A DNA stretch of 64,000 nucleotides from Aphrophora alni (lineage: Eukaryota > Arthropoda > Insecta > Hemiptera > Aphrophoridae). How positions within the stretch are numbered: position 1 is the first letter of the stretch; the number at the start of each line of letters is the position of its first letter. Below, piece after piece: positions 35,976-48,147 of the stretch. A model generated the notes under the pieces. The model worked only from the letters and a program-made list of their open reading frames with translations, searched no databases and was not told the DNA's origin. The DNA lies in the NCBI GenBank assembly GCA_963513935.1, contig OY740769.1:108789762-108853761 (forward strand). Reading direction: 5' to 3'. The translations under genes were made by a program, and so were the position numbers.

Positions 35976-36306
35976 CTAGGCGATCGGTTTGCGTCTTGGG
36001 AGTTTCGCACGTTTTGCATCATGAGCAAGCTGAGCAGCACAGACTTTGGGAGCCTCGTTTGCTTTTGCTTGAGCATGTCGATGCAAGTCATCGGCAAGTC
36101 GAGAAGAATTTGCATCCCCGTATACGCAACCCCGCTAGAGCCTTTCGTTTTTTATATTTTCAAGTTCGATCTTGCACTGTTTTCGGCACATTCTGTAGCT
36201 CGCTTACGGCGTTTGGCTAATCTTGCCAACTTATCTGCTTCAGATTCCTGTTGTATCCCAACTTGCCATGTTTGCTTCTTCTTCTCTAATCAGCGCTTCC
36301 GTTGAG
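35976..36306 (-). pseudogene. Basic Ala/Arg-rich repeat fragment (STPR-like)
   Basis: In one minus-strand frame the sequence reads RLADDLHRHAQAKANEAPKV, then LAHDAKRAKLPRRKPIA and a stop; upstream in another frame comes LARLAKRRKRATECAENSAR. The roughly 23-residue periodicity and composition resemble the STPR DNA-binding repeats described from silkworm FMBP-1 and often carried on arthropod transposons. It is markedly GC-richer than its surroundings and frame-broken. Similarity is by eye only; a low-complexity coincidence cannot be excluded. Confidence 0.35.
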
Positions 36307-37134
36307 TAGCCGTCTCTTTAACTGTTGTAACGATTGTCAGAAATTTAATATATTCACATATACGCTTAGCACACTATTGAATGCATATCTGACGGCGAAA
36401 ACCTAGCGCACTATTCACTATCACCAAACGCACGTGAAACGGGATGTTTCCACTGGAAAATGCAATTACACTTTAAACTAGGGGGCGAAACGCAACACGC
36501 TCATACAGGTAACCCTCAAAATTGTAGAAGGGTCATGAAAAATGATTTTATACTTTTCAGTTTGTTTTAAAAACGTGGTATGTTAAAAAAAAAAAAAAAA
36601 AAAAATTGATTTATTATTAATCCAATAACTCTCACAAGCCATGAAACATTTGCCTCATCCTACTTCAATATTCCGGTTACCATTCAAAAGCAATAACACG
36701 GTTAAAAAAATTTATATCTCATTGGCCAATTTTTATTTGTTTAAATAACTATTGTTTAAACAAATGTAGAGACAAGAAACCAACTGAATATTGTATTGTC
36801 ATCCAATTCTGACCTATGTTCAAAATTTCAGGTCTCTAGCTTATCGGGAAGTTAGTTTAAACTTGATTGCAAAATTCCACCCGGACAGACTAATAGATAT
36901 GACGGAAACCGAACTAATAAAAACGTGGTAATAAAATCCAATTCACTTTTTAACCACTTGGGTTAGTAGTTGGTTGGAGGCCATATTATAGAAATTGAAG
37001 AAAATATATATTACCAAAACAATTATCATTCAATATAATATTTTTTCTCAGTTTTATCTTATTCACCTCTACTGTACTGTACTCTTTGTCATACATGTTC
37101 AACAATTTTTATATACAGAAATTAAATTACTTAC

Positions 37135-37365
37135 TTGCAGTTTGTCTCTTCTATCTTTAAGAAAAGCCCATACTAATGTTGACAAATAAAGTATAAGTAA
37201 TGTTATAACAAGTATAACAACTCCTGGATTGTCTGGAAATGTTAGGAACAAACTGATGTCTTTTATTAGATCTAATTTGTTTGGAGCAATTAGAAAACTA
37301 CCTCCAAATATTGAAAGATGAGCACATTCGCAATGAATAAGATCCCTTCTTGTGAGGCTCCCAAT
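37135..37365 (-). CDS. Polycystin-1-like gene, exon 4 (GPS cleavage site and TM1)
   Basis: This 231-nt exon (77 codons) has a TTCATATTAG acceptor and a consensus GTAAGT donor. Residues 11-18 read HCECAHLS, the C-x-C-x-H-L-S/T core of the GPS motif, in which autoproteolysis occurs between Leu and Ser/Thr; the cleavage residues are intact. About 30 residues later comes a hydrophobic helix (NPGVVILVITLLILYLSTLV) followed by basic residues (KDRRDK), the first membrane span and its cytoplasmic flank. This is the most diagnostic exon. The order GPS, TM1, PLAT across exons 3-7 is the signature of polycystin-1/PKD1L and REJ-type proteins. The alternative, another GAIN/GPS protein such as an adhesion GPCR, is excluded by the PLAT domain that follows TM1. 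Confidence 0.93.
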
Positions 37366-38014
37366 CTAATATGAACAAGAAATTATTCCAATGTAACAAA
37401 GGGTACAGTTATAAACTAAATTAGATTTAAATGATACACAAACAATATTTTGTAAAATTCTTGAATTTATTAAATCTTGCTGAGCATTTCCTCGTAAATG
37501 CTATAACTGCCAAAACTACGGTCGGCAAGAGTCAATAATTAGTAGAATTTAAAAAATATTGTGTTTCATATTTAAGATGGAGTTCTACCAAGTACCTTTG
37601 GTCGATACTATAAATTTCCAAATATTTACAAGTAAAAAATTAAACACTTTCCATAAATATTATAAGAATTCATAAATGATAATAAAGCTTCATGCTTTTT
37701 TGTTTGCTAAAAGAAATACTACTTAATTGTTTTTAGTTAAAACCTTTGATTTGAAATCTTTATACATTAATGTCATTTTTGACAGTCAATTTTTAAACTA
37801 TAGTAGCTGTGAATAAAATGGCAGCCTTTTTGTTATTTCCTATGGAAAAATTGCAATGATTAAATTCCGTTTTCTCTAAAACAACCAAGCTAAATATTAT
37901 TCTGGAATAGATATAGAAATACATACCTCTATAGGTTTTAAGTGATAAATTTGATTTAAAATTAACTTATTAACAATAAAAATGAAGATAAACTTATATA
38001 CATCCTAGGCAAAC

Positions 38015-39000
38015 AACATCAACAATGGCATACCACAGGGATCTATACTAAATCTAACCCTTTTCAATATAATGCTTAAAACGCTACAAAACACAATAGG
38101 GAAAGGGGGTGGTAATAAACATCAAACATTTTTATCTTACTAACTAATAGCCACATCTTGGTGTAGAATGAATTGTACAAAATCATTAATTAAATTGAGA
38201 AAATCCAATTTGAAAATAAACACAAGTAAAATATGCAAATGTATTCCAATAAAAACAAAACATATGCATAGACAAATTTGGATTAGTTTATTATGAACTA
38301 GTTCAGTAGATTGAACATTGAACTTAATTTTACAGAAAATAGCAATTAAGAATAATTCAAATTCATAGATACAACAACACAAAATTATAAGATTGTCTTT
38401 TCATTAATATTCATAATTGAGAAAATGATTATTATATCCAATGCAATTGTAATATCCAATACAAATCAATATAATCACTCTATTGCTTATTGAATTAAAA
38501 TAATTGAAACTCATTAGATTATTGAAATTATCCTCTTGTTACTAGATTGAAATTCAATTATCTTACTATTCCTCATAACAATTATTAAATCATAAGTACG
38601 TGTAAATTATAAATTATTTGTACACGGCTGCTCAAAGATCCTAAAATGACTGTCCCTATCAGTTATTCTTAACTAGATAATAGTGTAAACGCAAAACAAA
38701 TCTTAAAATCAGGGAGGGGATGGTGCTGACTTATCCCAACTATGGGGTGCAAGAAACACATAAGAATTAGATATGGACTATGTCTAGATAGTCAAAGTCA
38801 AATTAGCTCTAGCAATATAGTTTATTTTAAATATGGTAGAAAGGGCAATGTATATTCACAAGACACAAATATGGAAATATTAATATTCAAATTCACATTC
38901 AATCAATTCAATTATATAAGGTGCAATTACACAAAGGAGATATTTAATTATTAATCCCGTCTATCATGTTTAAATAGTTTGTTCAGCATTGAAAGTATAG
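38015..39000 (+). pseudogene. LINE reverse transcriptase remnant
   Basis: Around 38022-38090 the plus strand reads NNGIPQGSILNLTLFNIMLK, the G-x-P-Q-G-S-x-L...LF motif of non-LTR retrotransposon RT. Downstream frames give a weak KSLIKLRKSNLKINTSK match to the segment after the catalytic motif. Stops and shifts are frequent, and the FxDD motif is not visible. Confidence 0.65.
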
Positions 39001-40199
39001 TTCAGGAAAAGTTGGTTTATTATAGTTTAAAATAAAAATGGAATGATCTCACCAGATTTGTTAGTTTTTGTTTTGTTATATCTCTTCTTATATATTGGGA
39101 ATCGTCTTTTAAACAATATTTTTTATACCTGCACTATTTTTATTTTCTTCTGGATATACTTCTTGATGGGATGTCAGAGTATTTTGCGGCCAAAATTGGA
39201 TTTAAATTTCTTCAATATTAGAACGTGTCTATTCTCTGGGTGGCCTTCTCTAACAATGCCACTTCACCTTTTTTCTCAAATTCGCATCTCGGAAGTTTTT
39301 TAAAGTCCTGCCATTTAGATCACACTATCTTGACGTTGATATGTGTCAGTTGTAAGGACACTGGACAGATTCTATTTTCCATTTAAATAGTTTGAAAACA
39401 TAAATTTGGGGAACATATTAATTTAAAATAATAAAATAAATTATACTAAAAAAACAAAAAACTAAATAGCTTCTCTTTTATAGTTACAAGTTTAAAACAA
39501 AAATTTAAACATTTATTCTAGTGCAATATTCACAGATAGACATTACAAATTCTTTAGCAGCTAATAACCAATCAGGTATCAAGTTGGTACTTGGGATTTT
39601 GTAGATGACGAAACAAAACTAACATTGTCCATGTTTAAGATAACGATCAAGTAGCTTTTTGCTTCTTACTAGTTATTTGTACAAAATAGTTAATAAATCA
39701 ACAGGGATTCTTTGTGCATTATGTTCCACTTAATACAATGGTATTATTAGTTTTCTATATCGGCTTTCGGTTCTTTTGCAATCTTTAAGAGAAAGTAGTA
39801 GGCGTATCTGATTTCTAACAATAGGCAGTTCCATACTGATTTTTAAAGGTAAATATCTTTGAGCAACAGTTTTTTCTTAAATTTTGAATAATTTTTCTAG
39901 ATTTTTCTAGATTGGATTATTTTGATGTGGGTTTTATTGGGATTTAAAGCCTGGAAATAGTTGTATTTATTAATTTTCTGATTGTAGATCTAGTATTATT
40001 TAAATTTAGGTATTGATTGATTGTCTATTTGGAATTTTTGCCGCTAGAGTTCATGGAGGTGGTTTTTTAAATTTTTTTAGTGGAATACCTGAGATTCCTG
40101 ATTTGGATTAGGTTCTTTTGAACATCATTTTGAATTATTGATATAAAACCAGACATAAAGCTGGTTCTCTAAGCATATAATATTATAAATTAGACTCAA

Positions 40200-40640
40200 A
40201 ATAAGAGTGAAGGTTTAGTAGAACAAGTGATACAGATTGCTTTGAATGAGTTGTGTAGGTGGACTGAAATCTCAAAATCAGGATTCACGGTCTTCACAAG
40301 AAGATACAAGCTAAAAATTTCTACAAGGTTCAACAGATATTAAGTGATCTTGAAATGTCATCACAGAACAATTACCGGGTTAGATTTAACTGATTCGCTT
40401 CTATGTAAGCGATGCAACAGTGAAATAGAAACTCTGGAACATATATTACTACAATGCACATGCTGACAAAATCCAATGAAACATAAGTTGACAGATCATC
40501 TTCAAAGCTCAGTCGTCAAGCAGAGTGAAAAAATGAAGACCATAAACAGGAACAAGAAACTGCTGAAAATGGCTGACCAAATGTATGAGGTGCATCCTGC
40601 TATCGATATGAAATTATTCTATTGAATGCCCATATTAAAA
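40200..40640 (+). pseudogene. LINE C-terminal remnant (CCHC-like)
   Basis: A plus-strand frame at about 40372-40620 reads GLDLTDSLLCKRCNSEIETL followed by EHILLQC, the C-x-x-C...H...C motif at the C-terminus of many insect LINE ORF2 proteins (jockey, R1 and related). It may belong to the same insertion as the RT remnant at 38 kb. The intervening part is unrecognisable. Confidence 0.55.
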
Positions 40641-41129
40641 TTTTTTTGAAAATGAGTATTGGAACCAAAGTTTTAAACATAATTCATGAGATTAAATTCA
40701 TAGGCCACTTACAAACTATTGATATTATAAGAATTAATAGGTTAAAATGTAATACTTATGTAAAAAAGAAAATAAAGTTAAATTTGAAATCTTCACCCTA
40801 AAATTAAAAATATTTTAATTATGGGTGTTATGAAATAAAGACAATAGACAATCGTATTTTCATGCGAAAGACAATCACGCGTGTTGTATCTAGTACGGTA
40901 AAATGGTGAACAATTGTGATGTGTTGAATGGACTAAAAAATTAACAAACATTCTCAATACAAACATTAGTCGAGTGCAGAAAAAACTCGCGAAGTGCGAT
41001 TGAGATAATTCCGGCGGGCGAAATTTCTGATTACTCAGAATGGCGGAATTTACATCAAATGCGACGCTACATGGACTATAGTTGAATAGTAACTCGCAAA
41101 AGGACTGGTAATCCGTGTTATTTAACACG

Positions 41130-41720
41130 CTGAATCTAATCTGTTTATTGTATAAAATTTATTATGTTTGATGTTTTAGTTTTATAAATTTAATATTTTC
41201 AAATAATTATACTTTTCATGTCAGAGTACAAAAATTGTCTACTGACATACTTAATTTATTTATATAATGTAGTTTCAATAATAAAAAACAGATAATTTCA
41301 ATATGTTTAATTTTATAAATAATTGTAGTTGCAATTTAAAGAGTAAATTCAAGATTTAAATTTTAGACCTTCTTAAAAGGCAATAATAATAATCAATGCT
41401 AGGATGTATAATATAGGTAATCTATAAGATTAATTTTAATAATGATGTCAATGTACTGATGTTCTTTGTTTAATAAATTCATGTCAAGTTTCAGGAAAAA
41501 TAAAAGTTGTTCATTTTACCAGATAAGTTACTGTACAGTACACTTTTAAAAGAATAACCTTGAGATTAAAATAATTAACTTCACTTTTTCTAAATTGATG
41601 TTTAAAATCTGGCGCCCTAATTGTCGAGTATTTATTAACTTAATTAATTAACTATAACTTCATTTTATTCTTTTCAAAATAAATAACTTAATTTTAAAAC
41701 CCAGTTTATTTTATTATTAC
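41130..41720 (+). repeat. LTR fragment related to A/B
   Basis: It has the ordered LTR module in plus orientation: ACAGTACACTTTTAAAAGAA at 41534, then ACCTTGAGATT, then ATCTGGCGCCCTAATTGTCG at 41609. No internal region or partner is attached, so it is a solo LTR or remnant. Its right border touches the hairpin element at 41722. Confidence 0.55.
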
Positions 41721-41721
41721 A

Positions 41722-42057
41722 TGAGGTGTTACCGTGTTACTTGTAATTTACACTATCTTATATGACGTGTTTCAACTATTTGTCAATCATTTTCAAATAT
41801 AAAAACACATAGAAACACTTAACGACACATATTAATTCACATTTAAAGACACGATTAAAAACATACATACACGGACGACGTGCGTTGTCAGTGACCGTTA
41901 TATGTATGTTTTTAATCGTGTTTTTAAATGTGAATTAATATGTGTCGTTAAGTGTTTTTATGTGTTTTTATATTTGAAAATGACTGACAAATAGTTGAAA
42001 CACGCCATATAAGATAGTGTAAACTAAAAGTAAGGATTGTTCAACGGTAACACCTCA
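41722..42057. mobile_element. Near-perfect palindromic MITE
   Basis: This 336-bp foldback has termini TGAGGTGTTACCG and CGGTAACACCTCA. The inverted arms of about 150 bp include ATTTACACTATCTTATATG and TTAACGACACATATTAATTC with their inverses. A short GC-richer loop (ACGGACGACGTGCGTTGTCA) lies at the centre. The family and target duplication are uncertain. Confidence 0.82.
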
Positions 42058-43146
42058 ATACAAGGTAATTAAATAGTAATTAATTATTAACAATCCAGTT
42101 GGGCTATAAGCAAACATAATGGAATAAATTTTATCAAAACTATAAAACCAAAATATGGTTTTATTTAGGAAATTTGGTGTATATAGGGGAATAGATACTT
42201 ACAGACTGTTGTCAATTTTGACATTATGCCATAAAAAAAAAAAAAAAAACCGTTTTATCAAAATCATTTTGTAACAGATATTTCAAGAAAATCCCATGTT
42301 TATAGTTCCCCCACTTTTACACTTTTGAGATTCAGTCAAAAATATAATTATTTCAAGACACCTTAAACTTCTGTAGGTTCAAAACATCGAGACCCATGGT
42401 AAATGTGATATTGAACTTGTAGTGATATCATAACACTTTCTTTACTTCAAAATTGGAAATTAAAAACCTGATATTATTATTGAAGGATTTTGACAAAAAT
42501 CAAACCTTTCCAATACCAAACAGCAAAATTTTGGAATAATCTGGGAACAACTTTTCTTAATTGAAATAATGCATGATGATAACTTTAAATTAATTATCAG
42601 TATAAGTTGATAATTTTTTTTGTGATATTGAAAAAACTATTTTAAAAAATATTTAAATATTCTAAGTTTGCTTTGCTTTTGCCATAAACTCGCCTAGAAA
42701 GTAATTCGTATTTCAATTTGTAATAATGTAGTCAAGGCTTATATTAGTTTTTGACACTTATTTGTAATCCATAATTAATTTTCTTTTATTTGGTACACTG
42801 ATACCAAATTGGTATGAGTCATTTCAAACTCAAGTTGTTATCGAGCTTAAGTTGTTATCAAGCTCAAATTTTTTAAAGGTTGATTCACACACATCAGTCA
42901 GGTCACATCTCAGTTGCGTGAATTCCGAGAAGTATGAATCACAAAAAATATGTTTTCTTTGAAAGTTAATGACACTGTCTACACTTAGCCGGCACCGTAC
43001 GAATCAGACCCGTCAACATTAGATTTCTTTTCAACGATATTTTTGATTTTGACTGACGCATTTTAGTAAAGTTTATTACTGTAATTATTACTAGTTTTAA
43101 TAAGGATCGATAATATTAGTCAAGTTAATTCAACTGAAGAATACAA

Positions 43147-43282
43147 ATGTTTGATGATGAAAAGTTGATTGAGTGTGTTCGAAAATACCCTGTACTTTAT
43201 GATTTATCTAATACTAAGTATATGGATACTACTTCAAAAAATGACATATGGAAAAAACTCGATGAAGAAATGAAGATAAATG
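43147..43282 (+). CDS. MADF-domain exon of the Harbinger element
   Basis: An ATG at 43147 opens MFDDEKLIECVRKYPVLYDL, then KNDIWKKLDEEMKIN, ending at a consensus GTAAGT donor (GT at 43283). L-I-x-x-V-R-x-Y-P-x-L-Y-D and the W-x-x-L/I spacing are those of MADF (Myb/SANT-like) DNA-binding domains, which bind transposon ends alongside the Harbinger nuclease. The rest of the domain would be in later exons. The next exon is missing: gypsy B begins 273 bp downstream and the nuclease remnant lies beyond. It is therefore a truncated gene. Confidence 0.82.
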
Positions 43283-43555
43283 GTAAGTAAAACACAAGAT
43301 TATTAATTAAATGTAGATAATATATTATTTGTAAATTAGCATAAAACACATTTTTAAATGCTTTGATGTTGCCATGGTACACTCTCAATCTTTGAACTGA
43401 AAAAGTTTTTAAATTTTTACATATGTGTTATTTCTTGAGACCAGAACAGTAGTTTCTGTTTCATAGGCTTAACTGTTGTGATCATACTTTTTTATGAAAT
43501 TGTGAGGTATACAAGTTCCAAGCACTATATGGTCTTAGATGTAATGGCTCCAGTG

Positions 43556-44079
43556 TGTAATAATGTGAAAAGTCAGATTCTAATATTAACTAATTTAAAA
43601 GACGCGGTTAGACTTGAGAGATAAGAATTCAAATAATAATTGTCTTCAGTAAATTCATTTATAGAAACTAGATAGATTTTCAAGACAACAAAAATAAATA
43701 ACCATGTATAACATATATAACTACAAGTGTTTAATTTTAGTATAACATAAGTGATTACAAGTGTTTATTTGTTTTATAAGTATTTAATAATGTGTGCGAG
43801 GAAGTAAGGGTGTGTGAACTGTTTGTAACAGCGGAAATAACAGCCAAAATGAGGACCGGTTTCCAGTTATAAGATAGAGAAACGTGGTAAGACAGTCTTA
43901 GTCAGGAGTTGGAAGGGAATGGTTGTGTGAGTTTGATTTGTTAAATAATGAAACTTTGATAAAAAAAAAATGTAGTCAAGTGTTAAATCAGTCTTTTTTG
44001 TATGTCCTTAACTTCTGAAATAAAAAAGTTTTGAAAATCTATTGAAAAATTCTTTTTAATTTTTTTTCTTCTCAAATTG

Positions 44080-44132
<53 letters not shown>

Positions 44133-44393
44133 TTGAATTGCAATACCTGTATTGTAATACAAACCTTGTGGGGTTTTTGTAATAATGTGAAAAGTCAGAT
44201 TCTAATATTAACTAATTTAAAAGACGCGGTTAGACTTGAGAGATAAGAATTCAAATAATAATTGTCTTCAGTAAATTCATTTATAGAAACAAGATAGATT
44301 TTCAAGACAACAAAAATAAATAACCATGTATAATATTAGTATAACATAATTAACTACAAGTGTTTAATTTTAGTATAACATAAGTGATTACAA
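43556..44393 (+). repeat. Mosaic 5' end of element B (LTR-tail-LTR)
   Basis: The LTR start TGTAATAATGTGAAAAGTCA occurs at 43556 and again at 44178. Between them, at 43994-43999, the LTR switches into the sequence TTTTGTATGTCCTTAACTTC that elsewhere (about 48000) belongs to the internal tail, and runs through AT repeats (44080-44127) and the purine tract. The second LTR copy breaks off after about 215 bp. Confidence 0.8.
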
Positions 44394-44936
44394 GTGATTC
44401 AAGTGATAAATGATTCAAAAAACAATGTAGAAGTAAATAATCTAATAACAGGGGAGTTGGTTGTTTGTGTTAAAAAGCAAGTGTACTATAGGACTGTAGA
44501 TTTAAAAAAATATTCAATGTTAAAGTTTAGAAGTGTCTTTGAAATTCAACAACAGAAAATTAAAAGTCTCTTTGAACAAGATGAGTTCGAGTGTAAATTT
44601 GAGAAAGAGATAGTAAAGGAAGGTTTTGAAGTAATAAATAGGTCTGGTGGGGGTGAGAATTCCCAAACTGACAGATGACAAATGTGGGTCATTGTATTGT
44701 GAGTTGTTTATGAGGGGAGGGAGTGATAAAAGTCTGTCAATAAGACACAATGACAAGGAAGATTCTTTTGTTAAAAAAGGACTAGTGACAGAATCTAGTT
44801 TAGAACAGGTCTCTATGTTAGAAGAAGTAATCATATATTTCAAACTATTTCACCAAACGGGTAATCATAGAAAGAAACAAATTAATGTAACTGGGTGTAT
44901 TGTAAAGTTTTTTGGAATGAATAAATAATAATGTAA
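44394..44936 (+). pseudogene. Unidentified open frames in element B
   Basis: Two overlapping plus-strand frames (44394-44678 and 44647-44928) contain LITGELVVCVKKQVYYRTVD, KIKSLFEQDEFECKFEKEIV and, in the other frame, EDSFVKKGLVTESSLEQVSM. They are Lys/Glu-rich, lack an ATG at the left, and have no resemblance that I can see to the Gag or Pol of A. They could be the decayed remains of one longer protein broken by a frameshift near 44660. Function is unknown. Confidence 0.4.
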
Positions 44937-47900
44937 AGACATTTTATTAAAAAACGGACTAGATTTTGGAAATAATGTTAATAAAAGTAGTTAAGATTTT
45001 TGTTAATAAATAGTTTTGAATTTGAATAATGTATAGTTTATGATTTGAAATGATAATAATGTGTGTGTTAGTAAATAAATAATATAGGCCAAGCTGAAAA
45101 TGTTAAGAGATTTAGTTTAAGAAACGTTTAGATATTTGCTAGAGTTAAAGACATTAGGTGTTTATCAGTAGATAACTCTAAATGTTGTTTATTCCAATAT
45201 AAATATTGAGGTTACGTGACCAGATAAAGTGTTGATTAGAAGGAAGGGTTAAGTGAATCTGTAAGAAGTAATAATATCTAGAGTTGAAGAAATAAGATTT
45301 AATATTAAATGAGGACGTCAATATTAAATATTTAATAATGTGACGAAAGTTGGAGTCCAGTTGCAAGCCAAAAGCTTTTCACAGTCGATTCCTTATCAGT
45401 AGACAGAGATATATTACGTCATGCAACTAGGGCAGATTGTTTATTCTTTAGTCAGGTATAAATTCCTTGCATCAACGTTGAGGCTGAGATACAGTGTGTT
45501 GGAAAAATACTGTTCTGGAAAATAAAAACTTTCGATTCGTAATTATAAAATAACTAGTGTTTTTAAATAAAAAACATTTAAATGAAAGATAGTTGATATT
45601 AAGTAGAGTATCTAGAATAAAAGATTGATTATTTGAATAACTTTTACAGAATAAAATGTAAATTCATAAATAAAGAACTTAGAATAATTTAAAATAAATT
45701 TTTTTTTTAAATTGAATAATGGTATGTAGAAGGGATTACACAAGCAATAAATCTGCGATGCTAGGAATACAATCGGTAAAGAGGACAATATTTCAACTTC
45801 GGGTGAACCAATTTTAATGAAATTTTTTATGAGTTCAAATTTTTTTTCTTCGAATACATGCATTTAAAAACATGAACATTTTGGGAGGAAGGAGGAGTTT
45901 GTGTTGTCGGAAGAAATTGTTTTATTCGCAAGAATGAAGCAATTTCGGGACTGCACGAAAAGCGTGTTATGGGTTTGAAGTGTGTGGTGGGCGGTATTTC
46001 GAATCGAGTAGAGGTATCGCATTTCAACCACTGCATATTTTAAGGTCATAATATGTTATTTCGTGTTAGAGTTCAGAGTGTGATCATAAGGACACATGTA
46101 AAATATTAGAGCAGTTAGAAGGACTGTAGGGGTGAGAAGGAGTTAAAAAATGCATAACAATAGTGAGACGTTATTACATGAGAAAATTTCATGTAATAAA
46201 TTTTAGACAGATGTTGAAGGAAAATAAATTGTAGGGTATACAGACGTGATCAATCTGTATATGCAGGAATAAACCGGACGTGACAGAAAGGGAGTTTTTA
46301 TGAAATAAAACGAATAATTTTGTAAAAAAGTAAATATATTAGCTGATTAGAATATGTAACTAGATGTTAAGTTGTAAAATGATAATTTGAATGTTAGATG
46401 TTAATAAATAATAAGGATTAGTTGATAATATGAAGTAGTAATTGTTAGTTTTAAGTGACTAAGGGTTTGAAGAAAATTAATTAATGAAAAGTTTGAGAAA
46501 TGTATGTGAAAATTTGCCAAGACAAATGTAATAGAATTTTTATGTTTTTAGATTTTGAATAATGAATAAAAGAAGTTAAGTTTTGGTTTTTAAAGGAAAA
46601 ATATAGTAAAATAATAATAAATAGAGATTTTAATGAATTTTATAGAGAAGATAAATAAGTAACGTTTTTTAAATAAACAATAATAGAATTTGAAATAATA
46701 GATGATTTTAAGAAGTTATTTGATAAAGGTGTTTGATGATTTTGATGAAATAAGGTGTTTAGCTGGGAAACAATGTAAGATTTTTTTGGGAAGTTTTTGT
46801 ATTTAAGTAATAGATGACTAAGGAGATTTTAATGTGAAGTAGTTTAAATGAGAGATTTTTTTTGAGTTTTTATATGAAGATGATGACTTTACAGAAGTGT
46901 TAAGTAAAGTAGTATTTAAAATATGAGATTGTTCTGTTGAGAAGCTTTTATAAAGAGGATAGTTGGTTGCATTGATGGTAATTTTTAGTTTTTAAGAGGT
47001 TTTTTGAGTACTGCGATGATATGATGAAGAACACGACAATTTTTATGAAATAAGAGGAGATTTAGGGAATTCTACGAAATACGACGATTATTATGATTTT
47101 TAAAGGAAGCTACGATGAGATGATGAGATTATTTATAAAAAAATATGTAGGTAACCCGCGGGACTGCATAAGTAAATAATGAAGAAGTTTTATTTAGGGG
47201 ATTAATGCAACTTAATTATTAAAATATGAAAGATTTAAGATAGAAGGAATTTTTAAGATAAGGTACTAAGAGATAATACAATTGTAAAGAAGTAATTTTG
47301 AAGTAGATAAAATGAGTTTTGTAAGTTAATTTTTTTTGAAGATAATGATGTCATATATTTTTTTTGTAGAAGTGAAGAGTTTTCAGAAATTGTTAAAATC
47401 AGTAGTGAACATTTTATCCCAGCAAAACAAAGAATAATTGAGAATTTAAGTTAAAATAAATAATAATGTAAGATTATAATTGAAAAGTTTTAATGTAAAT
47501 TGAAGTGATTTTAAGTAATAAGTAAATGATTTAGTAATGATGTTAAATAATAATGAGAAGTTTTAAATTTGATTGTATTGAGTTGAAAGAAATATTCAGA
47601 TGAATAGTTAGAGATAAATGTAGATTTTCAGTAAGGATGTAAAATATTGCGTCTTGGCAAAGAGATAACGTGAGAAAATAAATGTCTGATGACAGGAAGG
47701 GGATACAGACAGATGTCTACGAGATAAGGTTTGAGTGGCAGATCCTGTCAACAAAAAATATGGATGGGAAAGCTTTTAATCAACGGATGTTGAAATAAAG
47801 GCGGATGATGGGCTTTCTTTAAGTAAATAAAGATAAGGTTTAGTGCTAATGGAATTATTTTTAATATTGATGAGTTATGATAACTAAATAAATAGTTAGG

Positions 47901-48147
47901 ATAGTAAAGTAGGATTTTTAGTAAGTGAATTTTTTATTTTTTATATGAAAAGAGAATCTTTCCTACAATAGATACACTTGAGGTATTTATTATTTTTTGT
48001 ATGTCCTTAACTTCTGAAATAAAAAAGTTTTTAAAATCTATTGAAAAATTCTTTTTAATTTTTTTTTTCTCGAATTGAATTTTATATATATATATAAAAG
48101 ATTTGTATTGCAATACCTGTATTGTAATACAAACCTTGTGGGGTTTT
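44937..48147 (+). other. 3' noncoding tail of element B
   Basis: This is homologous to the tail of A in the same sense orientation. It is again C-depleted on the sense strand; lines 46381-46440 and 46561-46620 contain no C. The GC-richer island at 45850-46090 corresponds to 7080-7290 in A. The tail ends with CCTTGTGGGG before the LTR. No coding frame is supported. Confidence 0.75.

Noticed and set aside
40793..41128. 111-codon minus-strand ORF
   Set aside because: No recognisable domain; it partly overlaps LTR-like and CpG-rich repeat sequence and looks like chance.
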